13,021 bases of DNA from Fimbriimonadaceae bacterium (GTDB taxonomy: Bacteria > Armatimonadota > Fimbriimonadia > Fimbriimonadales > Fimbriimonadaceae): NCBI GenBank assembly GCA_025451715.1, contig JANWJY010000044.1, forward strand, positions 1 to 13,021, read 5' to 3'. The position numbers and the translations under genes were made by a program. Numbering within the stretch: position 1 is the first letter of the stretch; each line of letters begins with the position of its first letter. The notes below the pieces were generated by a model. The model was given only the letters and a program-made list of their open reading frames with translations, did no database searches and was not told where the DNA came from. Positions 1 to 7,099 of the stretch are shown here, one piece after another.

Positions 1-1
1 C

Positions 2-1231
2 CACGAGTCGGACGACTACCGGCCGTACATCTACATCACGGACGACTCCGGCAAGACTTGGCGGAACGCCGTCCGGGGAATCCCGAACGACGCGTTCGTA
101 CGCGTCGTTCGGGAGGACCCGGCGCGGAAGGGGCTCCTCTACGCGGGTACCGAGACCGGAGTCTATGTCAGCTTCGACAGCGGAGCGAACTGGGCGCCGC
201 TACAGATGAACCTTCCGATCGTTCCGATCCACGACCTGACGATCAAGGAGGACGACTTGGTCGCTGCGACACACGGCCGCTCGTTCTGGGTGCTTGACGA
301 CCTGTCGCCAGTGCGGCAGGCCGCCGACGTGCGGTCGGCGAACAAAGTTATCCTATACAAGCCGTCCGACGCGACGAGGGCGCGCATCGGCGGTGGCGGT
401 GGCGGTGGCCGTCGAGGCGGAGCCGCGCAGAGCGCGGAGACGGAGCCCATGGGCGCAAACCCGATGACCGGTGCCGTCGTCAGCTACTATCTTCCTTCCG
501 AAGCCAAGGAAGTCAAGATCGAGTACCTCGACAAGAGTGGTACGGTGGTCGCATCGGCTGCAAACGTCGACAAGTCCGCTGGTTTCCACCGCGCGACCGC
601 GGCTTCCTTCTCCTATCCGGGTTACGTCAACCCTCCGAGGATGCTGATGTGGGGCGCAGGTGGGCGATCGACGATCCCCGCTCCGCCGGGCGAGTACACC
701 GTTCGCATGACCGTAGACGGACAAGTGTTGACGCAGACGTTCCGGTGGACGAAGGACCCGCGCTCGCCGGCTACCGATGCAGAGCTCGTCGCGCAGTATC
801 AGCTCGCGAAGAGGATCTCTGACCGAACGACAGAGGCGAACAACATCGTCGTGAAAGTCCGGAGCATTCGTGAACAAGTCTTGAAGGCGTGTGAATCGCA
901 CCCCGAGCTCAAGTCCGACGCGGACACGATGATGGCGAAGTTCGAGCTCGTCGAGAACGCGATCTATCAGACGAAGGCGCAGTCGGGGCAAGACCTGCTC
1001 AACTATCCGATCAAGCTGAACAACCGCATGGCGGCTCTCATGGGTGTTGTGGTCGGTGTCGAGTACGGGCCGACGCAACAGACGTACGAGGTGTTCGACA
1101 TGCTTTCCAAGCTCTTGGACGTCGAAGTGGCGAACATGAAGCGGCTCGAGGACAATGATCTGAAGGCGTTCAATATGAAGCTAACCGCCGCGGGAGGCAC
1201 ACCGATCGTTCCCGTGTTGGGAACGCAGTAG
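2..1231 (+). CDS. Secreted sortilin/BNR beta-propeller protein, C-terminal part (5' end outside window)
   Basis: The reading frame is open from the first bases, so only the last 409 residues are seen and the start lies upstream. Residues 1-100 hold BNR/Asp-box style propeller blades: a TDDSGKTW box, then YAGTETGVYVSFDSGANW, then ATHGRSFWVLDD. These are typical of the VPS10/sortilin-like 'WD40/YVTN/BNR' glycosyl-hydrolase-like proteins secreted by many heterotrophic bacteria. A glycine-rich linker (seven Gly in a row, about residues 130-136) leads into a beta-rich FnIII-like region (about 155-245, ending PPGEYTVRMTVDGQ). A helical C-terminal region of about 150 residues follows. The role is probably extracellular binding or polymer turnover; no catalytic residues can be assigned from this fragment. 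It converges with the LysE-like gene, only 8 bp beyond its TAG stop. The family is fairly sure; the substrate is unknown. Confidence 0.8.
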   Translation, partial: HESDDYRPYIYITDDSGKTWRNAVRGIPNDAFVRVVREDPARKGLLYAGTETGVYVSFDSGANWAPLQMNLPIVPIHDLTIKEDDLVAATHGRSFWVLDDLSPVRQAADVRSANKVILYKPSDATRARIGGGGGGGRRGGAAQSAETEPMGANPMTGAVVSYYLPSEAKEVKIEYLDKSGTVVASAANVDKSAGFHRATAASFSYPGYVNPPRMLMWGAGGRSTIPAPPGEYTVRMTVDGQVLTQTFRWTKDPRSPATDAELVAQYQLAKRISDRTTEANNIVVKVRSIREQVLKACESHPELKSDADTMMAKFELVENAIYQTKAQSGQDLLNYPIKLNNRMAALMGVVVGVEYGPTQQTYEVFDMLSKLLDVEVANMKRLEDNDLKAFNMKLTAAGGTPIVPVLGTQ

Positions 1232-1239
1232 GGCACTAG

Positions 1240-1875
1240 CTAGGCTTTTGAAATCGCGAGTCTTATGCCAAACGCTGCGATAGCGAGCCCCGAGACCGCG
1301 CCGATGACACGGCGCACGCTCGGGCGCGTGAGCCACTGCCGTGCAGTGCCGACGAAGAACGAAACGGACACGAGCCAAAGGAAGGACACGCCGATGTGGA
1401 TCGACGCGAGCTTTGCGGTCGTGAGGAAGACCGGGTCACCTGGCCCCACGAACTGCGGCAGCACCGCGACGTAGAACACGACGACCTTCGGGTTGAGGAT
1501 GTTCGACAGGTACCCCTCAGTGAAACAGCGAAGGTAGCTCTTGTTCGGCGTAGGTGATTCCTCTGTAGCGGCGGCGTGGTTGTTCGAGAGCGATTTGTAG
1601 ACGGTCAAGAGTCCGAGCACGATGAGGTACGCGGCGCCGACTGTCTTTAGTACCGTGTAGAACGACGCAAACCTCAAGAGGATCGCGGCGACGCCGATGG
1701 CGGCGAGCAGAGAGTGGGTGATCGTTCCAGCCTTGACCCCGACGGTGGTGGCGAGCCCGTGCTTAGTCCCTCCGGCGATTGCGTTGCTCAGGACCAGCAT
1801 CGTGTCGGGGCCAGGAGTCACTGACAAGATGACACTAAGGACCGCGAACCCAACGAAGTCGCTGTTCTCTAACAA
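1240..1875 (-). CDS. LysE/RhtB-family amino-acid exporter
   Basis: A small polytopic inner-membrane protein of 211 residues, expected to export amino acids or related metabolites. The family signature is clear: SVTPGPDTMLVLSNAIAGG at about residues 18-36, a G-rich second helix, and NPKVVVFYVAVLPQF at about 128-142. Five or six hydrophobic segments are visible, and the length is normal for the family. I chose TTG at 1875-1873 as the start: the sequence GGAG lies 7 nt upstream, and the start overlaps the end of the PadR gene (TTG TTA G against TGT TAG), as expected for translational coupling. A GTG at 1902 would add nine charged residues (ARRRGER-like) and lacks a comparable ribosome site, but an automatic annotation may use it. 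The gene is the second of a PadR-LysE operon, so its expression probably follows the PadR protein. The substrate cannot be told from sequence. Confidence 0.88.
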   Translation of the reverse strand: MLENSDFVGFAVLSVILSVTPGPDTMLVLSNAIAGGTKHGLATTVGVKAGTITHSLLAAIGVAAILLRFASFYTVLKTVGAAYLIVLGLLTVYKSLSNNHAAATEESPTPNKSYLRCFTEGYLSNILNPKVVVFYVAVLPQFVGPGDPVFLTTAKLASIHIGVSFLWLVSVSFFVGTARQWLTRPSVRRVIGAVSGLAIAAFGIRLAISKA

Positions 1876-2399
1876 AGCTCTTTCTCCACGACGTCGAGCC
1901 ACTTGATCCGTGCCTCGTCGACCATCAGCACGCTCGTCATCGTCACCTGTTCGAATGGAGACAGACCATCGGTGCCCTTGATTCGTTTTTGCGTAGCGGT
2001 GATCCGCTGGCGGAGCTGATCACGGCAGTCCTTTACAAACTTCCGCCGCTGTTGTTTGGTCAGTCTTTCAAAGAACAGCACGCGCGTCCGAAGAAGGTCG
2101 ACGAGGAACGCCACCTCTTCATCCGGGATCGGGCTCGCGAGCCACGCTTCCAGCGCAATGCGTCCTTTGTCCGTGATCGTGTAGGTGCGGCGGGTGCGCG
2201 AGCCTGCCTTCGTGCGCTCAACCTTTGCCAGGCCGTCCTCTTCCAGCCTTTTCATCAGCGGGTAGATCGCGCCGGCACTGCCGGAAAAGTAAGTGGAGCT
2301 CGAGCTTTGGAAGTCCTTCATGACTGTATAGCCCGAACACGGCTGTCTCTCGGCCACCACGCCGAGCGCGATGTAGGCCAGGTGGCTGAGCTTCCTCAC
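1869..2399 (-). CDS. PadR-family transcriptional regulator
   Basis: A 176-residue cytoplasmic repressor. The N-terminal winged helix-turn-helix (about residues 1-90) shows the PadR pattern: LSHLAYIALGVV, then GYTVMKDF, SAGAIYPLMKRLEEDGL for the recognition region, and RRTYTITDKGRIALEAWL for the wing. The C-terminal helices (about 95-176) match the dimerising Vir_act_alpha_C-type region of longer PadR proteins. The start is a GTG with no good Shine-Dalgarno sequence; a TAAACA hexamer lies 6 nt before it. The last 7 bases overlap the TTG start of the LysE-like exporter, so the two are co-transcribed. PadR proteins often repress a neighbouring transporter and respond to small phenolic or drug-like ligands. 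Control of the exporter, and perhaps of the divergent DinB-like gene, is inference from position. I see no classic ATGT-N8-ACAT PadR operator upstream. Confidence 0.9.
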   Translation of the reverse strand: MRKLSHLAYIALGVVAERQPCSGYTVMKDFQSSSSTYFSGSAGAIYPLMKRLEEDGLAKVERTKAGSRTRRTYTITDKGRIALEAWLASPIPDEEVAFLVDLLRTRVLFFERLTKQQRRKFVKDCRDQLRQRITATQKRIKGTDGLSPFEQVTMTSVLMVDEARIKWLDVVEKELC

Positions 2400-2420
2400 C
2401 CGGCGTGTTTACCCTGGATT

Positions 2421-2458
2421 GCCGCGATCTGGCCCAGTCCGCCGCGATGCAGTAATAT
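2421..2458 (+). promoter_or_regulatory. Putative control region between padR-like and dinB-like genes
   Basis: The divergent intergenic stretch contains two exact copies of GCCGCGAT (2421-2428 and 2441-2448). Their starts are 20 bp apart, about two helical turns. A small dyad, CTGG-C-CCAG (2429-2437), lies between them. TAATAT (2453-2458) follows and could be the -10 element of the DinB-like gene; no convincing -35 is seen. A regulator bound to one DNA face is a reasonable guess, and PadR is the nearest candidate, but this is inferred from position only. Confidence 0.35.
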
Positions 2459-2501
2459 GGTGGGGAGGACTCAGGCCGAGCTCGGGCCGGAACGCCGGGA
2501 C

Positions 2502-3086
2502 ATGCAGACAAAACAGCTCAGGACTTCGCTGAAAGAGGGATTCGCCAAGCAGAGGCAAAGGATCCAAGACACGTTCATCGACCTTGGATCGGAAGAGCTC
2601 AACTGGCGTCCGGACGAAAAGACATGGAGCGTCGGCCAGTGCCTCCACCACCTTTGGATCACGAACGACAAGTACCTCGCAAACCTTGACAAGGTGATCC
2701 GAAGCAGCACCCACAAGGAGCCGGAAGGGCAAGAGTACTCGTCGAGTTGGTTTGGCACGCAGTTCATCGAGGCGGTCGGACCGACTGGCGGGAAGAACAC
2801 TCCGGTGCCAAAGGCGCTGCAACCCGAGCACGGCAAGACCCCGCGCGACATCGCCCAGCGCCTCATGGACCAGTTGGAAGGATTCAACGAGTTCCTTTCT
2901 GAGAGTGAAGGTACGGATCTTCGCAAGACCAAGATGCAGTCTCCGATCACCAAGATCATTAGCCTCCCTATGGGTGATGTGTTCATAGCGCTACAAGGGC
3001 ACAATGAGCGACACCTGAACCAGGCAGGGAAGCTGATGCGGTCCGGAGGCTTCCCTGGCGGCGCCCGGGTTGGCGCTCCGGGATAA
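2502..3086 (+). CDS. DinB/YfiT-like four-helix-bundle protein
   Basis: A 194-residue cytoplasmic protein of the DinB-like superfamily, putative metal-dependent hydrolases or thiol transferases that include bacillithiol transferases. Visible marks are LNWRPDEKTWSVGQCLHHLW at about 33-52, with the usual first histidine at 49 or 50, and GHNERHLNQ at 166-174, giving the H167/H171 pair. Together these make the three-histidine metal site. The start is set at ATG 2502, where the family homology begins. An in-frame ATG at 2457 would add 15 unrelated residues and lies inside the likely -10 region. The ribosome site is weak. It is divergent from padR. Many DinB-like proteins act in stress or thiol detoxification, but the substrate is not known here, and the name does not imply DNA polymerase IV. 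Confidence 0.85.
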   Translation: MQTKQLRTSLKEGFAKQRQRIQDTFIDLGSEELNWRPDEKTWSVGQCLHHLWITNDKYLANLDKVIRSSTHKEPEGQEYSSSWFGTQFIEAVGPTGGKNTPVPKALQPEHGKTPRDIAQRLMDQLEGFNEFLSESEGTDLRKTKMQSPITKIISLPMGDVFIALQGHNERHLNQAGKLMRSGGFPGGARVGAPG

Positions 3087-3112
3087 CTGCTACAATTGAG
3101 GGCAGTACGGAG
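3070..3112 (+). promoter_or_regulatory. Promoter and ribosome site of the TlpA-like gene
   Basis: An extended -10, TGC-TACAAT, lies at 3088-3096, with TTGGCG as a possible -35 at 3070-3075. The 15-bp spacer is short, and the extended -10 could compensate. It overlaps the 3' end of the DinB-like gene. Transcription would start near 3103, and GGAG (3109-3112) sits 5 nt before the ATG. Unlike several neighbours, this gene has a normal leader with a Shine-Dalgarno sequence. Confidence 0.5.
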
Positions 3113-3117
3113 CCGAA

Positions 3118-4317
3118 ATGGTAACTGGTCTGATCCTCGCGCTTGCTACCGCACAGAGCGCAAACCTCGAAGTCATGTCGACCGGCGCGATGCCGGTCAT
3201 CGGCGGTTATAAGCCGCAACGACTGCAGCTCGTCGCTGAAAAGCCCAAGTCGCTCAAGTCTGCCCCAACGTTCACCGCACCGATGTACGGCGTGATGGAG
3301 TTTGGCAAGGCGGGCTCGACGAAAAAGTTCATCGTCGCGGTCGACGGCGGCAAGCTTTACGTCGACGCGAACGCGAACGGAAACCTGAAGGACGACCCGG
3401 CCAACGAGTGGAAGGGCGTAGCCTACAAGGGCAGCGACCAGAAGGACTACGTCCGCATGGCCGGCGGGTTTAGCCTGGTCCATCCGCAGCTCAAGAAGCC
3501 GTTACACATGGGCGCCTACCTGTTCGACGCGAACGACGCGGGTCGCGCGCAGCTCAAGAACGTACTGCTCTACTACACCGACTACGCGCTGACAGGCACG
3601 CTCGCGTTCGGCGCGAGCAGCCACAAAGTCATGTTCGTCGACTGGAACGCCAAGGGCGACTTTGCAGGCGAAGGCGTGCAGCTCCTCATCGACCGCGACG
3701 ACAACAGCAAGTACGACGGTCGATTCGAGTACTACGACGTCACACAGCCGTTCAACATAGGCGGGACGACGTACGTGCTCGATGCGAAGGACATCGGTCG
3801 TAGCAAAGTTGGCCTCAATACCTCGACAAAGTTCGTCGCAGAGGTTCCGGCACCGCCGAATCTCGCGGTCGGGCAGAAGGTGATCCCATTTGAGGCTGAC
3901 ACCACGGACGGCGCGAGGGTCAGTTTCCCGACGTCGTACAAAGGCAAGATCGTGATGGTTGACTTTTGGGCGACGTGGTGCGGGCCGTGCATCGCAGAGC
4001 TACCCAACGTCACAAAGGCGTACGAGATGTACCACGACCGCGGGTTCGAGATCCTGGGAATCAGCCTCGACCAGGCGGAGAAGCTCGACGTGCTCAACAA
4101 GTTCTGCGGCGACAACAAGATGCCGTGGCGGCAGGTGTACGACGGCAAGTTCTGGGAGGCGCGCATCGCAAAGATGTACGGAATCCAGGCGATCCCGGCG
4201 GTACTGCTCGTCGACGGCGACACCGGCGTGATCCTCGCCGACGCCTCGACCATGCGCGGCGAGACGATCTTCAAGACGGTCGACGCGGCACTAACCAAGA
4301 AGTTCGGGACCAAGTAG
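3118..4317 (+). CDS. Exported TlpA/ResA-like thioredoxin with unassigned N-terminal domain
   Basis: The 399-residue protein starts with a short hydrophobic segment (MVTGLILALATAQSA), probably a signal peptide although it lacks N-terminal positive charge. Residues 20-245 form a domain I cannot assign. It contains two acidic loops, VDANANGNLKDD (82-93) and IDRDDNSKYDG (191-201), that resemble calcium-binding DxDxDG loops. Residues 246-399 are a TlpA/AhpC-TSA-type thioredoxin domain: APPNLAVGQKVIPF entry, VMVDFWATWCGPC with active-site C288 and C291, and cis-proline P360 in GIQAIPA. The protein probably reduces or exchanges disulfides outside the cytoplasm. Similar modular proteins occur in Bacteroidota, Planctomycetota and Armatimonadota. 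A strong terminator follows the TAG. The thioredoxin domain is certain; partner and substrate are unknown. Confidence 0.88.
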   Translation: MVTGLILALATAQSANLEVMSTGAMPVIGGYKPQRLQLVAEKPKSLKSAPTFTAPMYGVMEFGKAGSTKKFIVAVDGGKLYVDANANGNLKDDPANEWKGVAYKGSDQKDYVRMAGGFSLVHPQLKKPLHMGAYLFDANDAGRAQLKNVLLYYTDYALTGTLAFGASSHKVMFVDWNAKGDFAGEGVQLLIDRDDNSKYDGRFEYYDVTQPFNIGGTTYVLDAKDIGRSKVGLNTSTKFVAEVPAPPNLAVGQKVIPFEADTTDGARVSFPTSYKGKIVMVDFWATWCGPCIAELPNVTKAYEMYHDRGFEILGISLDQAEKLDVLNKFCGDNKMPWRQVYDGKFWEARIAKMYGIQAIPAVLLVDGDTGVILADASTMRGETIFKTVDAALTKKFGTK

Positions 4318-4328
4318 GCGCGGACAGT

Positions 4329-4361
4329 AGAGCCGCGGCCCGCAACGGCCGCGGCTCTTTT
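4329..4361 (+). terminator. Rho-independent terminator after the TlpA-like gene
   Basis: A perfect 12-bp stem (AGAGCCGCGGCC at 4329-4340 pairing with GGCCGCGGCTCT at 4347-4358) closes a 6-nt loop and is followed by a short T run (4358-4361). It begins 12 nt after the TAG stop. It separates the TlpA-like gene from the M14 gene, which therefore needs its own promoter. Confidence 0.92.
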
Positions 4362-4376
4362 CGTGCGTTCGGGGAG

Positions 4377-4382
4377 TAGACT
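4377..4382 (+). promoter_or_regulatory. Putative -10 element for leaderless M14 gene
   Basis: TAGACT is followed by exactly 7 nt (CCTCGCC) and then the ATG at 4390. This spacing puts the transcription start at or within about 1 nt of the start codon. No Shine-Dalgarno sequence lies at a usable distance; GGGGAG (4371-4376) is 13 nt away. No clear -35 is seen. Confidence 0.5.
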
Positions 4383-4389
4383 CCTCGCC

Positions 4390-7053
4390 ATGAACTGGGC
4401 GCTCGCACTTGTCCTCAGCCTTCCGGTCTCCAACATCGACACCGCCTACACGGCCAAGATCAAGGAGTACACGACCGAGCCGTTCTTCCTCACCGACTGG
4501 GTGGATACGCTCCCCTCCGGCAATGGCGTGCCGACGCCGCTCGACCACCTCGGCCACATCGTCGGCGCACCGGACACGCTGACCTACAGCGAGACGATCT
4601 ACGAGTACTACCGCAAGCTCGCGGCCGCAGCGCCGGGGCGGGTCAAGTACGAAAAGATCGGCACGAGCGAAGAAGGGAAGGACATCGTCGTGCTGTATGT
4701 GACGAGCGTCTCCAACATGCGCAATCTCGCGCGGCTGAAGGAGGTCAACGCGAAGCTCGCCGACCCGCGCAAGACCACCGACGCCGAGTCGAAGGCGCTG
4801 ATCGAGCAGGCGCGCCCGTTCTATTGGCTGAGCGGCGGCATGCACGCGCCCGAGTCGGGGCCGCCCGAGATGTTGATGGAACTGGCGTACCGTCTGGCCG
4901 TCTCAACCGACCCACGCATCGAGCAGATCAGGAACGGTGCGGTCGTGATGATCACGCCGGTGCTCGATGTCGATGGGCGTGACCGTGTGGTCGATTTGTA
5001 CAGGTATCGCAAGGCAAACCCGGACAAACCAGAGATCCCGCTCGTGTACTGGGGCAAGTACGTCGCGCACGACGACAACCGCGACGGGATGCTGCTCTCG
5101 CTCGAACTAAGCAAGGCGCTCACGCGACGCTGGCTGGTGGACAAGCCGCTCGTCTTCCACGACCTGCACGAAAGCGTGCCCTTCCTCTACGTCTCGACCG
5201 GCACTGGCCCCTACAACGCGTGGCTCGACCCGATCGTGATCGACGAGTGGCACGAATTTGCATACAACGAGGTCGGGCGCATGACCGCGATGGGCGTGCC
5301 GGGCGTGTGGACGCACGGGTTCTACGACGGCTGGGCCGCGAACTACGGGTTTACCGTCGCGCACGGGCACAACGGCATCGGGCGGTTTTACGAGACGTTC
5401 GGCGGTCGCGGTGCGGACACCGGGATACAGACCGTCGGCGCGAACAACACCTCGCGGCAGTGGTTCCGCCCCAACCCGCCGTTCCCGCGCGTGAACTGGT
5501 CGATCCGCAACAACACGAACCTGATGCAGAGCGGCGTGCTGATCGGCCTGCACAAGATGGCGACAGAGCGACAGAAATACATGGGGAACTTCTGGCTGAA
5601 ATCGAAGCGTTCGGTCGCAAAGGCGACTGCCGAAGGCCCGGCGGCATATGTGCTTCCGGTAGATGAGAAGGATCAGTTCAATCGCGCTATCCTGCTAAGC
5701 GCGCTGGTTCGACAAGGAATCGAAGTGCACCGCCTGAATGAAACCATGAAGGTTGGAGAGCGGGAGTTTGGTGCAGGCACGTTCATCGTCCGTATGGACC
5801 AGCCGTACTCCCGAATGGCAGACATGCTGCTCGACAAGCAGTTTTACAATCCAGACGATCCGCGTTCGTACGACGACACTGGTTGGCAGCTGGGCCAACT
5901 GTTCAACGTAGAAGTTGTTCGAATCACTGACAAGTCGGTGCTTGATGCGCCGGCTACAGCTTACGTTGACATCATAACTGCGCCGCGCGCTCAAACCAGT
6001 CGATTAGGCACACCAGATCCCAACGACAATTCGCTCTTAGTCATTCCAAAGGAGAGTGCTGATTCGGTCGTATCTGCCGCAAAGCTTGCACAAGCGAATG
6101 CGCGCATTGCGCTCGTCCACACCTGGACTAGCACCCAAGACGAAGGCTGGGGCAGGATCGCGCTCGACCAGATGGGAGTCAAGTACGATTACGTCTCAGT
6201 CCACGCCGTGCGAGACACCAAGGATCTCAAGGCCAAGTACGACGTCATCCTGATGCCGCAGGCGCGCGGTACCGGGCAATCGATCGTTGCGGGGCGCGCG
6301 ATGGTGGGCGAGCCGATCCCGTGGAAGAAGACGTCGCTGACCCCCAATCTCGGCGGGCCGGACAGCTCCGACGACATCCGCGGCGGGATCGAGCTCGAGG
6401 GCGTGCTCAACCTGCGCAACTTCGTGCGCGAGGGCGGGTTGCTCGTGTGCGTCGGCAACATGTGCCGCGTGCCGATTGACTTCGGCATCGTCACCGGCGT
6501 CTCCGTCCGCACGCCGCAGACGATCAACGCTCCCGGCGGCGTATTCCTCACTGAGAACTCAAGCAAGGAAAACCCGATCATGGCGGGCTACGGCGATAAC
6601 CTTTCCGTGTACTTCAACTCCAACTCGCTCCCGATCCTGACGACCGGCGGCGGTGGCGGTGGAGGGCAGGGACCCGGCGGCCAGGGAAGCCCGACGAGGG
6701 CGAGCGGTCGCGGCGGCATCGGTGACCCTGACGTCGTCCAGGGCCGCGCCGCATACGATCCCGGCCGTGCAGAGCCCGGCGAAAGCAACCAGGGCCCGCA
6801 GGCACCGCAGCCGCGAGTGCTGTTGCGATACGCGCCGGAGAACACCCTACTCGTCGCGGGGATGCTCGTCGGCGGGAGCGAACTCGCCCGCCAGGCCGCG
6901 CTCGTCCAGTGTCCGGTCGGGAAGGGCAACGTGCTGCTGTTCTCGTTCAACCCGTTCTGGCGCGGCCAAACCGTCGGCAGCTACGCTTTGTTCTTCAACG
7001 CGGCAGCGAACTGGGACAAGTTGGGTTCGGAGGTTCGGGAGTCAGGAGGTTAG
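4390..7053 (+). CDS. Exported M14-family zinc carboxypeptidase-like protein
   Basis: A large protein of 887 residues. It starts with a short signal-like segment (MNWALALVLSLPVSN). The M14 metallopeptidase domain covers about residues 60-345. Zinc ligands are H152 and E155 in GGMHAPESGPPE and H260 in VFHDLHES; E335 in FYETFGG is the likely catalytic glutamate. The region about 540-700 resembles the class I glutamine-amidotransferase-like fold often found C-terminal in these large M14 proteins. A Gly/Pro-rich low-complexity insert lies at about 751-807, before a final beta-rich region. It probably removes residues from peptides or glycopeptides outside the cytoplasm. I prefer ATG 4390 over GTG 4363, which would fall in the terminator tail. 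Codon use around 5640-6120 is less GC-rich than the flanks. The last nine residues (GSEVRESGG) are encoded by a short tandem repeat. Family sure, specificity unknown. Confidence 0.9.
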   Translation: MNWALALVLSLPVSNIDTAYTAKIKEYTTEPFFLTDWVDTLPSGNGVPTPLDHLGHIVGAPDTLTYSETIYEYYRKLAAAAPGRVKYEKIGTSEEGKDIVVLYVTSVSNMRNLARLKEVNAKLADPRKTTDAESKALIEQARPFYWLSGGMHAPESGPPEMLMELAYRLAVSTDPRIEQIRNGAVVMITPVLDVDGRDRVVDLYRYRKANPDKPEIPLVYWGKYVAHDDNRDGMLLSLELSKALTRRWLVDKPLVFHDLHESVPFLYVSTGTGPYNAWLDPIVIDEWHEFAYNEVGRMTAMGVPGVWTHGFYDGWAANYGFTVAHGHNGIGRFYETFGGRGADTGIQTVGANNTSRQWFRPNPPFPRVNWSIRNNTNLMQSGVLIGLHKMATERQKYMGNFWLKSKRSVAKATAEGPAAYVLPVDEKDQFNRAILLSALVRQGIEVHRLNETMKVGEREFGAGTFIVRMDQPYSRMADMLLDKQFYNPDDPRSYDDTGWQLGQLFNVEVVRITDKSVLDAPATAYVDIITAPRAQTSRLGTPDPNDNSLLVIPKESADSVVSAAKLAQANARIALVHTWTSTQDEGWGRIALDQMGVKYDYVSVHAVRDTKDLKAKYDVILMPQARGTGQSIVAGRAMVGEPIPWKKTSLTPNLGGPDSSDDIRGGIELEGVLNLRNFVREGGLLVCVGNMCRVPIDFGIVTGVSVRTPQTINAPGGVFLTENSSKENPIMAGYGDNLSVYFNSNSLPILTTGGGGGGGQGPGGQGSPTRASGRGGIGDPDVVQGRAAYDPGRAEPGESNQGPQAPQPRVLLRYAPENTLLVAGMLVGGSELARQAALVQCPVGKGNVLLFSFNPFWRGQTVGSYALFFNAAANWDKLGSEVRESGG

Positions 7054-7094
7054 GAAGGAGGATTCGGAAGATTGCCCATCCCAACCTCCGAACC
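7024..7094. repeat. Inverted repeat spanning the M14/response-regulator convergent junction
   Basis: GGTTCGGAGGTT (7024-7035) is the exact reverse complement of AACCTCCGAACC (7083-7094), a 12-bp match across 47 nt. The right arm also belongs to a repeat-like stretch (CCTCCGAACCTCGAAC). It could act as a weak bidirectional terminator, but the long loop and the lack of a T run make that uncertain. The 46 bp between the two genes hold nothing else I can name. Confidence 0.5.
7026..7057 (+). repeat. Degenerate 8-bp tandem repeat over the M14 stop codon
   Basis: Four imperfect units lie in a row: TTCGGAGG, TTCGGGAG, TCAGGAGG, TTAGGAAG. The TAG stop of the M14 gene (7051-7053) falls in the fourth unit. 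The array encodes most of the C-terminal tail EVRESGG, which looks unrelated to the peptidase fold. Confidence 0.65.
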
Positions 7095-7099
7095 TCGAA

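Noticed and set aside
353..1078. 241-codon open frame on the minus strand under the propeller gene
   Set aside because: Arg- and Leu-rich shadow typical of GC-rich DNA; the plus frame has clear protein motifs.
1229..1243. Three TAG triplets at the propeller/LysE-like junction as a fourth tandem repeat
   Set aside because: The triplets are irregularly spaced and the surrounding bases do not repeat.
1989..2501. Long open frame upstream of and in frame with the DinB-like gene
   Set aside because: It is antisense to padR, its residues have no family resemblance, and DinB homology begins at the ATG at 2502.
3064..3082. CCCGG/CCGGG hairpin at the end of the DinB-like gene as a terminator
   Set aside because: Only 5 bp with a 9-nt loop, inside coding sequence, and no T run follows; it overlaps a plausible promoter instead.
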